Translations under genes and position numbers: made by a program
Notes under the pieces: model-generated
Database searches by the model: none
The model's input: only the letters and a program-made list of their open reading frames with translations
Told to the model about the DNA's origin: nothing
NCBI GenBank assembly: GCA_019059635.1
Contig: JAGVRJ010000005.1
Location: forward strand, 930,001 to 994,000
DNA length: 64,000 bases
DNA from: Proales similis
Lineage: Eukaryota > Rotifera > Eurotatoria > Ploima > Proalidae
Direction: 5' to 3'
Shown here: positions 34,527-44,074 of the stretch, piece after piece
Position numbering within the stretch: the stretch's first letter is position 1
Layout: every line of letters starts with the position of its first letter

Positions 34527-35414
34527 CTAGTCGTTGATGCCGCAGACAATATTTGCCGGCACAGCCTTGTCGATCTGTTTAGGATAGGGCAGATTCAACG
34601 TGTCCATAATATGAATGAACTCGTCTTTAGATTTGGTGAGACGAGGATTGAACTCCTTCTCTTCGCCAACACTGCTGCAACTACGACCTAATGAAACATG
34701 TTTAGATTAGATAAGAGCTGCTTGCGAATTCATTAACGAGATTTTATTGACCTTTGTAGTCGTGGGCTGGGTAGACTAGGTAGTTGTCAGGCAGAGTAAA
34801 TATCTTCTGATGAATTGATTCGAAGAGCTGGCCAGCGTTGCCTTGTTGGAAATCGGTACGACCACAGCCACGAATGAGCAATGCGTCGCCGGTAAACACC
34901 CATCCGGCTGCGTGGCAAACAAAGCTCGTGCAGCCGTTGGTGTGACCCGGAGTAGCCAAGCAAACCAGCTCCAAATTGCCAAACTTGATCGTTTCGCCGT
35001 CATGCACTTTAATGTCCGAGCGGGCGTCTTTTGCTTCGGCGCTCAAGATCGACTTGATTTTCGGGTCAAGTTTTTTCATTTTTCCCGAGCCCGTGATATG
35101 GTCGGCATGCACATGCGTGTTGACTAGACATTTTAAGAATTGACTTGATTTTGAGGCATTGAAAAGAAGCTTGATGGCTGCATACTTGCGTAAATAAGAT
35201 TGAGCTTGAGCTGTTTAACAAGTTCCAAGTCACGCTCGACTTGTTCGAGCACTGGATCGATGATAATCGCGTCGCGAGTTTGCGCGTCTCCGATCAAGTA
35301 GGAGTAGGTTGAACTCTCATGATCAAATAGCTTTTGTTTGCGTTAAATGTATAATTCAATTGACTCCTGAACCGAAGATATGACTCTTACTTGTCTGAAA
35401 ATAATTCCGCTCAT
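34527..35414 (-). CDS. ETHE1: ETHE1-type persulfide dioxygenase, copy 1 (no leader)
   Basis: Four exons on the minus strand: 35414-35391, 35330-35186, 35123-34752, 34687-34527; 233 residues. ETHE1 oxidises glutathione persulfide to sulfite, with a mononuclear iron in a metallo-beta-lactamase fold. The HxHxDH metal motif reads THVHADH, the next ligand histidine is in TPGHTNGC, then [19 protein letters not shown] (with the metal-bridging Asp) and YPAHDYKG. The last exon carries NPRLTKS and AVPANIVCG. Exon 1 codes just MSGIIFRQ, so no mitochondrial targeting peptide is present, unlike the neighbouring copy. Cytosolic location is inferred. It is about 450 bases downstream of the second copy in the same orientation. 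Confidence 0.9.
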
Positions 35415-35867
35415 GTTTGTTAGTTGGCTGATGGATGCCTTCTAAGTTTTTTATTTCTAAAGTAATTCTCTCGTTAAGCGTGCGTCTTTAAGGCTAGCAA
35501 TTTAAGCACAAGGATGATTCGGCAAAAAGCGTTCAGGCCCTTGGAAACCTTTTTTCTAGCTCCACGATTTCACATTTCACAATTACCAGCGGGCGGGGAA
35601 TGAAGAGCTCAGGCACAGTAAATAAAAAATCTCATTGGTTGGTTTTCGCAATTTTATTCAGAGAGCTCTAGTGACATCGGCACCACTGAATTAAATTCAT
35701 GCAATAGAAATAGTGCAATGAATTACGACCATGAAGGCTCGAGCGCTTACTATCGTGCACACACCCACCCTCTGGATCACAGGAGCTCGCAATCATAATT
35801 AGCTAATCATTAAAAAAAAGAAATATTTAATTTTTTTTGCTATAGAAGGGTTCCTAGTGAACGATGC
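35415..35867. other. Spacer between the two ETHE1 copies
   Basis: About 450 bases, AT-rich, with A- and T-runs near 35810-35840. No gene seen. Confidence 0.4.
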
Positions 35868-36774
35868 TTATTCTTGCCATCCACAAACCATGTTGGCGGG
35901 CACAGCAACGTCCATCTTCTTCGGATAGTGAAGCTTGAGTTTCTTCATCGTCTCTACGAAATCCTTTTTGCTCTGAGTGAGACGAGGGTTAAACAGTTTC
36001 TCTTCGCCGATGCTGGTCGAAGTCTGACCGACGTAGTCGTGGCCAGGGAAAACCGAGTAGTCATTGGGAAGAGTCAGGATTTTGTTGTGAATCGAGTCAT
36101 AGAGCTTTTCAGAGTTTCCCTGCTGAAAGTCTGTTCGACCACAGCCTCTTATGAGCAATGCGTCGCCGGTGAAAACGATTTTGGCCGTGTGGCTGACAAG
36201 CGAAATGCAGCCGTTCGTGTGGCCAGGAGTGGTCAGACACAGAAGCTCTTGGTTTCCGAATTTAATCAGATCGCCGTCCTTGAGATGAATGTCGGCCTTG
36301 GCCTGGCTGTCGGCGCCGATCATCGACTTGATGTTTATGTGCTTCTTGAGCATACCAGAACCAGTCACATGATCAGCATGAACATGCGTGTTTACTTAAA
36401 TCGGTATTGAATGTCAACGCACCGGTCCGGTTTAAATTCAAATAGAAAAAAAATGTCAACTTACTCGCGTACAAGAGGTTGAGCTTAAGCTGCTTGGCCA
36501 GTGCCAGGTCTCTTTGAACCTGTTCGTAAACTGGATCGATGATCACCGCGTCTCGACTACGCGGATCGGCCAATATATACGTGTACGTGTAAGTCTCGTT
36601 GTCGACAAGCTTTTGTTTAGCTTAGAGTTCAAATCGGATGTTGGAGATAAACGGCGATTCTAGTCTCACTTGTCTGAACAAGACGCTCTCGTTCGGATGC
36701 TTCATACAAGTCTGAGCTCGTCTGAACTCTTTAAGAGCATTGGCTGCCAATGTTTTATTAAGCACTTTGAACAT
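35868..36774 (-). CDS. ETHE1: ETHE1-type persulfide dioxygenase, copy 2 (mitochondrial leader)
   Basis: Three exons on the minus strand: 36774-36670, 36609-36465, 36394-35868; 258 residues, the usual ETHE1 length. Metal motifs are as in copy 1: [31 protein letters not shown] and FPGHDYVG. The first exon (35 residues) begins MFKVLNKTLAANALKEFRR, basic with no acidic residue before Glu16, as in mitochondrial presequences. So this copy probably supplies the canonical mitochondrial sulfide-oxidation enzyme. The intron before the HxHxDH exon and the one after the leader exon sit at the same places as in copy 1. Copy 1 has an additional intron in the C-terminal region that copy 2 lacks. Clear tandem paralogues. 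Confidence 0.92.
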
Positions 36775-38203
36775 GGTCGTGTTTGAAGTTTCTCTTTCAA
36801 GCTCGTTTTTAGCGTCAGGAAAATGGCTGTTGAATTTGAATTAAGAATGTTAAGTAATGTAGGCCGCGAGCAAATGCAAATTATGCTTCTTGGGCTCAAC
36901 GCTCTACCATTCAAGCCGAGTTCCCATTTGACGCCGATACACCAAATTGTCTTAGAGCACTTTCCCATTTTCACGTTCACTTGTCCTAGTTCTAAACTCA
37001 AACCTATAAAACAACAAACAAAAGAGTTCGAAATTTCAAAAATCGACGGGAAAAATAAATCAAAACTGAATGTGGAAAAGTAATTTTATTCTTCGTTCCT
37101 CGATCGGCCTGGCGAGCGGACGAAAAAGCAAACAAGCAGCGGTTCGAGTGGAAAACCTATTCAGTGGTCTATAGCAGTGTCGGTCGTAGTGGAGGTGATT
37201 GTAAAAGTAGGCGGTCAACAATCGAAAAAGCCATCAATTGTGGCGACATGTGCTAATCCATAAGTCGGCCGAGTTTAAGTCGAGTCGACTCGAGTCGGAG
37301 GCCAACATTCGCCCATTTTGCTCTAATATCATTTCGCTTTTATTTTCTTGTTGTTATATTTCTTCATTTGAATTCGTTTTTCTTTCGGCGACTACGGCCG
37401 TCGAGCTTCTAATCCGTAACACTTTTGCATTCGAGTGGTCGCACATTTAATCTTTCGTCAACCAGACTCGGCAGCATCTAATCGCCTATTTATTAAATAA
37501 TTCATTAATTCAAGTTAATGAGTGATGAACGTGGTCATTTGGCTTGTTGGTCGATCGGTCGATCGCTCGGCCTCAACATGCCCACCGTGGTCGTATTTGA
37601 TTCTTTCTTTCTCTTTTTTTAGTTTACTTTCCTCCCTTCCTATTCATGTTGCTCTGTTCTTCGTAAACATCCTATTTCTATTCTCTTGCCGTTCATATTT
37701 TATTCAAATCCGAGTGTAAATAAATCGATTGATTAAACGTGTATGTTGGTGCGCGTGTGTCGCCGTTCGCGGGCCAATAAGCAAAGCAAGGACACGGATT
37801 CATACCGTTCGATGAATGATCGCACCTCGCGAATAATGGGGCCGTCTCGATTCAGGCAAAATCTATTTTATCCGCCTCTATCCTCTTGGCGGACCCATTA
37901 CTCATTTTGGCATTTGAACTGACAAGTCATCACGCTTTGCTTCACAAACACTCAAGCACACACACACACAGACCGCCGTTGTTTCTTCTCAATTTATTTT
38001 CCGCTCAATACACGCTTCGTTGTTTTTTTTTCACACTCCAAGAATAATTTAGCCGCATTCAATTACCTGGTATTTTATTTCTATTTAATTTATGCTCGAG
38101 CGATTAGGTGCCACCTTAGCAGACTCGCGCCATCCTAAAATTCTGAAGACAAAGATAGAAACAGAAACCTCGTGTAATTGCGTCCATCTCCGCCAAGCTT
38201 AGA
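36775..38203. other. Long divergent spacer between ETHE1 copy 2 and GIPC
   Basis: About 1.4 kb. A plus-strand frame at 36823-37083 (86 residues) has no recognisable domain and overlaps the probable ETHE1 promoter. A palindrome CGAGTCGACTCG lies near 37278-37289, a CA tract near 37963-37976. Likely promoter and 5' UTR sequence of GIPC. Confidence 0.4.
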
Positions 38204-39397
38204 ATGCCTTTTCCCGGCTCGAAGAAAAAGTCTAAAGAGGATTCAAGTCAGAGTTCGAGCAGCCAGAACGGTTCGCCGTCCAAGTCGAGCAGCAAGAAAG
38301 ATGCAGAAAAGAGCTCGAATCCGGTTGTGTCGCACAGCAACGACTATGTCGAGGACCCAACCAAGCCCAAGCTGGTGTTTCACTGTCAGCTGGCGCATGG
38401 AAGTCCGACCGGCCTAATAAGTGGCTTCACAAATGTCAAAGAGCTTTATCAGAAAATCGCCGAATGCTACGAGATCAAAGCAAGTGATGTAAGTGCTTCA
38501 AAGTCTCCTCTTTCCTCAAATTCGACGCTAAGTGCGCCAACAAACCTCACCATCAAGATCTTGTTCTGCACTCTAAACACCCACAAAGTCGACATGAATA
38601 AACTACTCGGAGGTCAAATCGGACTCGACGATTTTATATTCGCCCATGTGAAAGGCGCCCTAAAATCAGTCGAAATAGAGAAGAGTGAATCGGCACTCGG
38701 GCTGACAATCACCGACAACGGTGCCGGCTACGCGTTTATTAAACGTATTAAAGAGGGCAGTATTGTAGATAGACTCGGCGAATCAATCAAAGTCGGCGAT
38801 CACATTGAGAAAATAAATGATCGCAATCTGGTCGGTGCCCGCCATTTCGAAGTGGCCAAGATGCTCAAAGAGATACCAGTGGGCACAAGATTCACCGTTT
38901 ATTTGGCCGAGCCCACCCGCGAGGGATTCTGTAAGTCATTGATTGTGTGTTGGAAAATCTTTTTTCGAAACTTTTGATCCAAATCGAAATTTCAAGTGAA
39001 CATTAGCTCAAGAAGCTCTAAGCAGACCGTTAGCAAGAACATCGGAAGCGGCAAGCAGACAATGCGAATGAAATCAGGGAAAGTTGAAGACAAGGTAAAC
39101 ATGCTAAAAACTGAACCCAATCTATCAACCCTTTCTAATTTGAGTGGCCAGGACGAGGTGGTCGACTTGGCCGTGAGCAAAATAAACAGCCTGTTGGAAA
39201 CGTTCATGGGCATTCATGACTCGGAGCTGGCGCAGACAATATGGGAAATGGGTCGCGACTATTTGAATCCGCACGATTTTTTCGAAGTGCTCAGCAAATC
39301 GGAAATAGCCGAGTTCGGATTCAGTCAAGATTTCATATTCGACTTGTGGGGTGCAATCAATGACGCTCGAGCCGGTCGACTAAAGCCATCAAGCTAG
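38204..39397 (+). CDS. GIPC: GIPC-family PDZ adaptor
   Basis: Four exons: 38204-38488, 38558-38930, 38997-39094, 39152-39397; 333 residues, as expected for GIPC1-3. GIPC links PDZ-ligand receptors to myosin VI for endocytic traffic. A serine/lysine-rich leader is followed by the GH1 domain ([51 protein letters not shown]). The PDZ domain (about 130-215) has [19 protein letters not shown] in the carboxylate loop position and GDHIEKIND. The GH2 myosin-VI-binding region follows ([22 protein letters not shown] ... [16 protein letters not shown]). Two introns (38489-38557 and 39095-39151) are free of stops and in frame. They were removed because removal restores the spacing seen in other GIPCs and the ends are good splice sites. 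Confidence 0.92.
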
Positions 39398-39835
39398 TCG
39401 CTAGCGCTTTTCGCAAACCATCACCATCAACATTCTTCAAAGCATTTTGTTTTGACTGGTCCAATGAAGATGTTGCTCTTATCCATGAATAGAAAACTTT
39501 CATAAATCTTCGCTTGCCGATCGATTATTTCAATCAAACAAATAAACATTAAGTTTTCTTCTGCAGTGATATTCTTTGACGTGGTTGTACCAGCATTGAA
39601 ATGAGAAATGCCAGGCATTGAGGAAAATTTCAGAAATTAGTCTTGTCTGATATAACTGAAAGAACAGCTGCTTTCGTTGCTAGGCGACCACATGAGGTTC
39701 AAATTTTGTTTCTACATCAGCGAGACTTTGAATTCACAGCGTCAAGCAAAAAGTTGGTCTCGATAGAAACGCATAAAAGAAAGAGCGAAACAAAATGCCT
39801 GGAAAAGTTTTGTATTAAAGAAGCAAAGCGATCAA
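39398..39835 (+). other. Leader region of the LRR-TRP gene
   Basis: About 440 bases. A frame runs from about 39643 to 39924, past the proposed ATG at 39836 in another phase, with an unrecognised lysine/glutamate-rich sequence. It could be an upstream coding exon joined via the GTGAGA at about 39865, or just 5' UTR. No other gene. Confidence 0.35.
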
Positions 39836-42800
39836 ATGGATTACCAAGTACAAAATGGCACTTTGGTGAGAATAGGAACTCCATGTTTGAACAGTCTGGA
39901 GAGCTCAGTGTATCTGATTGGTAAACAAATAAGTCAGTTTTCCAAGGGCGTATTTGACCATCTAAAAGAATTGAATATACTCGGCCTTGATAGCAACCAA
40001 ATAAGCCAAGTTCCACAAGGGCTGTTTGATCAACTGCAAAACTTGACTGAGCTCTACCTCGGAAGCAATCAGATAAGAGAGATCCCAGAGAATGCGTTTT
40101 TTCAGCTTCAAAATTTGACAATACTTAGTTTGGCAAACAATCAAATAAGGAGCATTTCCAACTGCCTATTCGACCGGCTTCACAGCCTGAATAAACTGTA
40201 TCTTGGAAACAACCAGATTAGTGAGATTCCGAGGGGCGTCTTCGACCAACTTCACCACTTGACTGAACTTTATCTTAGCAGCAATCAAATAAAAGAGGTT
40301 CAGAATGGCGTATTTGACCAGCTTCACAATTTGGCTATACTTGGTCTTGAAGGAAACGAGATAAGTGAAATTCAGCCGAGAGTATTCGACCAACTAAACA
40401 AACTGACTTTGCTCGATCTTGGGAGCAATCTGATTAGCGAGATTCCAATGGGCGTTTTTGACCAACTAGGCAAATTGACCATACTCGGCCTTAGTACCAA
40501 CCTTATAGGCAACATTCCAGATGGTGTTTTTGATCAGCTTCACAGCTTGCTAGAACTTTATCTGGGAAACAACCAAATCACCGAGATTCCAAAAGGCGTA
40601 TTTGACCAGCTTCAGAACTTTACTATCCTGGATCTTGGAAGCAACCAGCTTGACCAGCTCACCAAAGGCGTGTTTGATCAACTCAATAAGTTGACTTTAT
40701 TGGATCTTGGATACAACTTGATAAGCGATATTCCTGACGGTCTATTTGACCATCTGCACAATTTGAAAAAATTAAATCTTGAAAGCAACCAGATAAGCGA
40801 AATTCCCAAGGGCGTACTTGACAGGCTTAAGAACTTGAACAGACTGTATCTCTTTAGCAACCAGATAAGCAGTATTCCCGATGGCCTATTTGACCAGCTT
40901 CAGAATTTGACTGAACTTTATCTCGGAAGTAACCAAATTAGCGAAATATCGAAGAAGATATTTGATTCACTGGGGAACTTGACTTTACTTGATCTGGGAA
41001 GTAATCAAATTAGCGAGATTCCGAGGGGTGTGTTTGACCAGCTTCACAGCTTGCTAGAGCTTTATCTAGGAAACAATCAGATTGGCGAGATTCCAAAGGA
41101 CGTCTTTAATCAACTACACCAGCTGACTGTACTCGATCTTGGAAGAAATCAAATAAGCGAAATTCCGAGAGGAAGCTTTAACTCCTTGCGAGTATTGGCA
41201 GAGCTTAATCTTGGCGAAAACCAGATTAGTGCCGTTCGCAACGGAGCCTTGATCGGACCAATTCACCTTCAGAATGTTGTCCTTGACAAGAACCCGCTGA
41301 TTTCGTTTTCGTTTTCACAACTTTCGGTCAAAAACCTTCACATTTCAACACGTTTTGAGTCCGAGCTATATTTCTCCCATTTTCTTCAATCCTTCTTGCC
41401 TCGAACAAGCCTGGACTTTGAGTATTTGACATTTTTGTTCCTTGCATCTTCGCTCAAAAATCCGGTTCTCTACTCGAATGGTTCAGATCACAAAGGAAGC
41501 GTTAAATTGGTGAATTATTTCAAGCCGTTCTATCAGAGAGTACCTAACGGTCAGGGCGTGGCCAGCCTGCTCATCAATGTATCAGTTATGGATTTTTTGG
41601 TCCAAAATCAACTATTTCCTGACGAGTTTCTCGTAAGCTTTCTTGATCGATTTGAGCGGCATAAAAGCATCGACCAAGTTTTCTATCACAAGCGCTTGAT
41701 TTATCAAGATCTTTCAGTTCTCGCGCTTATTGAACGCCAACCAAATATTTTGCAAAGACTACTCAATATACACTTTGACTTCATTCAGTTCTTGAACGAT
41801 CTTCATCGCCTTTTTCCAAAGGAGATCAATCACCTAAAACACCTAACCCTAGACCTGGGAACCAAATTAGCCGTTGAAGAGATTCAGCTGTTTGGGCGCT
41901 ATATGCAATTTGCGCTCAAAAAAGGCAAAACTGAACACTTTTCGATACTTTTGGGCCATTACATACGTGTAGTTGGATTGAAAATCCAGAGTCAACAGGT
42001 GCCAGAATTGCAAGTACCACTCGAGTTGGAAAAATTCTTCTTTTCGCGCAGTCGTTCCTATCTCGATTGGGGTAGAGTTTTAACGGCTGATTCTGAAACA
42101 AAGCAAGACAAATGCTCAAAATCAACATCTTTTGTCTTTGATATTGACTTTAAACGAATCAATTCTTCTGACTATAAACGCGATGGATGCCCGTACGGGC
42201 TTAAACATTTGAAAGACCCGCCCGTGCGCAAACAAGAAATCGATTCTGTATTTGAGTTTGATCAAGAGCAGCAGACAAAGCGTCGGTTTTCCTGTTCAAA
42301 ACCATTGGATCCGGAAAGTCGGCTGGGCTTTCTGGAAGCACTGCTGCAAAACGCTTCAATATCGATCGAGTTTGCCACCAATTCTCAGGAATATGGATCC
42401 CCAGCCAAGCAAAGGGGAGACGGAGTGAAAATTTTTTTCATCAAAATGTTTGCCCCAGAAACACAACAGAAAGCAACGCAGAAGGTGCATCCAAGTGACG
42501 AGTTGACATCATGCGAAGAAGGAAAGCCAATGAAGGCAGGAGACGAACCACAAGAGAGCAAACCAGATGAATTTTGGCGCTCGAACCTAAAGCTCGTCAT
42601 CGAGTCTGAGCGCCGCTCTATTGTTATGTCCGATCCGGTGAGAGAGTTCATCGATCAGAGGTGGGAACACGACAAGCTGCGGATATTTTACTATTTCAAC
42701 CTGCTCGCTCTTGCCTGTTTACTTGCTCTCTATACTGTGAACAGTGTGCTGCTTGACGACGAGAATGCTGCGCTTGGACTGAACGTTGCCGTCAGTGTGT

Positions 42801-43879
42801 TGGCCGCGATGTTTTTGATCTTCGAGTTGTTTCAAATGCTTCTCAGCAACTCTTCTTACTTTGGTGCTTGGAAGAACTGGATCGAACTGGGTAATTTCAT
42901 TCTTATTCAAGTGGCCATCTGGTTGCCCATGAGTGCGTCTGCAGAAACAAAGCTCAATCTGTACTCGCTCACTCTGGTGACCAGCTATTTCCTGTTCATG
43001 GTCAAACTGGACAAAATTGAGTCCTGGTCCATGGGGCTCTACATTCATGCATTCAAGAACGTGCTGCGCAACTCGATGAAACTCTTCATTCTTTTGATTT
43101 TGTCGCTTCTGGCCTTTTTGTTTGCGTTTCGCATCCAACGGTTGACAAATAGCCTCTTCCAGATCGAGTCAAGTATTCCTCTTGCAATATTGCAGATGGG
43201 AACCATGATGATCGGCAACGTCGAAGTGGCCAGTGAACAACAGGTCGAGGGAAAAGACGTCGGTAGTCTTCTGCTGCTCCTTTCATTTTTGTTTGTCATC
43301 GCAATTTTGCTCTACAATCTCTTCATCGCAATTGCAATCGATGAGGTCCAGGACGTGCTCAAGGAAGGTGAAATGAAGTTGGCCATTCAAAAACTCAACT
43401 ACATCGTTTGGAGTTGTGAACTGTGGTGCCGAGCTTTGAGTTGGCCTCTTACCAACCGTCTCCTGTGGCGGCTGCAGACGACTTGGTTTGGTCGACTGTT
43501 TGTTCTAGATTTCAACAAATATTGTGAGAGGAAACTCAAAGAACATCGAAAAAAGTCCTCAAACTGTCAAAAGCAAGGCCTCGGTATCTTAAAAAAAATA
43601 AGGAAAATGTTTGGCTTGGGCGAGGCAACGAAAAAACGCGAAACAACTCTTGAGGATTTGAAGCAGATGCTCAAGCAAGAAGTGATCGGCGAAATTCGAG
43701 CCCGAACTAGACAGAATGAGCAGGCGATTGAACAGCTTCAGCTTTTGGTAATCGAGAATCAAGCGAAAACATCGCAAATGCAAAACCAACTAGACCGAAT
43801 TGAGAAGTTCGCATTTTCCAAAAAGGGACTCCGACACACTTTCAAGAAAGTTCTCAAGTCAGAAAAGCGAACCAAATAA
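39836..43879 (+). CDS. Leucine-rich-repeat TRPA-like ion channel
   Basis: One uninterrupted frame of 1347 residues. Residues about 43-475 are 18 tandem leucine-rich repeats of exactly 24 residues with the pattern LxxLxxLxLxxNxIxxIPxGxFDQ. A region of about 400 residues without recognised domain follows, then a TRPA-like membrane domain. The pre-S1 segment (VMSDPVREFIDQRWEHDKL) resembles the EHPVxxxYxxxKWxxYG segment of TRPA1; S1 starts near 950 (YYFNLLALACLLALYTV), five further helices follow, and the pore region has PLAILQMGTMMIGNVE (TRPA1: IIQTFSMMLGDINY) before S6 LLYNLFIAIAIDEVQDV (TRPA1: LMNLLIGLAVGDIAEV). Near 1275-1325 lies a predicted coiled coil (heptads in LEDLKQMLKQEVIGEI). TRPA proteins normally carry ankyrin repeats at the N-terminus; here LRRs take that place. 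No signal peptide at this start. A cation channel gated through an LRR sensor is inferred, not shown. Membership in another TRP subfamily remains possible. Confidence 0.8.
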   Translation: MDYQVQNGTLVRIGTPCLNSLESSVYLIGKQISQFSKGVFDHLKELNILGLDSNQISQVPQGLFDQLQNLTELYLGSNQIREIPENAFFQLQNLTILSLANNQIRSISNCLFDRLHSLNKLYLGNNQISEIPRGVFDQLHHLTELYLSSNQIKEVQNGVFDQLHNLAILGLEGNEISEIQPRVFDQLNKLTLLDLGSNLISEIPMGVFDQLGKLTILGLSTNLIGNIPDGVFDQLHSLLELYLGNNQITEIPKGVFDQLQNFTILDLGSNQLDQLTKGVFDQLNKLTLLDLGYNLISDIPDGLFDHLHNLKKLNLESNQISEIPKGVLDRLKNLNRLYLFSNQISSIPDGLFDQLQNLTELYLGSNQISEISKKIFDSLGNLTLLDLGSNQISEIPRGVFDQLHSLLELYLGNNQIGEIPKDVFNQLHQLTVLDLGRNQISEIPRGSFNSLRVLAELNLGENQISAVRNGALIGPIHLQNVVLDKNPLISFSFSQLSVKNLHISTRFESELYFSHFLQSFLPRTSLDFEYLTFLFLASSLKNPVLYSNGSDHKGSVKLVNYFKPFYQRVPNGQGVASLLINVSVMDFLVQNQLFPDEFLVSFLDRFERHKSIDQVFYHKRLIYQDLSVLALIERQPNILQRLLNIHFDFIQFLNDLHRLFPKEINHLKHLTLDLGTKLAVEEIQLFGRYMQFALKKGKTEHFSILLGHYIRVVGLKIQSQQVPELQVPLELEKFFFSRSRSYLDWGRVLTADSETKQDKCSKSTSFVFDIDFKRINSSDYKRDGCPYGLKHLKDPPVRKQEIDSVFEFDQEQQTKRRFSCSKPLDPESRLGFLEALLQNASISIEFATNSQEYGSPAKQRGDGVKIFFIKMFAPETQQKATQKVHPSDELTSCEEGKPMKAGDEPQESKPDEFWRSNLKLVIESERRSIVMSDPVREFIDQRWEHDKLRIFYYFNLLALACLLALYTVNSVLLDDENAALGLNVAVSVLAAMFLIFELFQMLLSNSSYFGAWKNWIELGNFILIQVAIWLPMSASAETKLNLYSLTLVTSYFLFMVKLDKIESWSMGLYIHAFKNVLRNSMKLFILLILSLLAFLFAFRIQRLTNSLFQIESSIPLAILQMGTMMIGNVEVASEQQVEGKDVGSLLLLLSFLFVIAILLYNLFIAIAIDEVQDVLKEGEMKLAIQKLNYIVWSCELWCRALSWPLTNRLLWRLQTTWFGRLFVLDFNKYCERKLKEHRKKSSNCQKQGLGILKKIRKMFGLGEATKKRETTLEDLKQMLKQEVIGEIRARTRQNEQAIEQLQLLVIENQAKTSQMQNQLDRIEKFAFSKKGLRHTFKKVLKSEKRTK
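39962..41261 (+). repeat. 72-bp tandem repeat array encoding 18 LRRs
   Basis: Eighteen in-frame 72-base units, none with an insertion or deletion, sharing recurrent strings such as GTATTTGACCAGCTTCA and GGAAGCAACCA. Units resemble each other at nucleotide level more than is usual for old LRR arrays. Confidence 0.85.
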
Positions 43880-44074
43880 ACAAATGAATCTAACGATGTT
43901 CAAGATAAATAGAGCCCAATTTTAAGAAAGCATTTCGTTTGATACTCAATTATTATATTCCATTAATTTATCGATACTTTAAATAAAACAAAATGTCTGT
44001 ATGAGTGAAGGGCTTTTATTAACGGGCAAAATGGAAGCAACGAGTCTATAGTTATCTGCAAAAGGCCAGCGTTC

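Noticed and set aside
36823-37083. Plus-strand 86-codon frame upstream of ETHE1 copy 2
   Set aside because: No recognisable motif, lies in the divergent promoter, and overlaps an equally long minus-strand frame.
37278-37289. Palindrome CGAGTCGACTCG as an operator or origin element
   Set aside because: A single short palindrome in TCGA-rich DNA; no second site or context supports a function.
42719-43138. Minus-strand frame over the LRR-TRP membrane region
   Set aside because: Lies on the antisense strand of the conserved TRP helices and is rich in H, Q and R as expected from that.
39836-43879. Horizontal transfer of a bacterial internalin-like LRR gene
   Set aside because: The LRR pattern is also common in animals, it is fused in frame to an animal-type TRP pore, and codon use looks like the neighbours. 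No bacterial sequence adjoins it.
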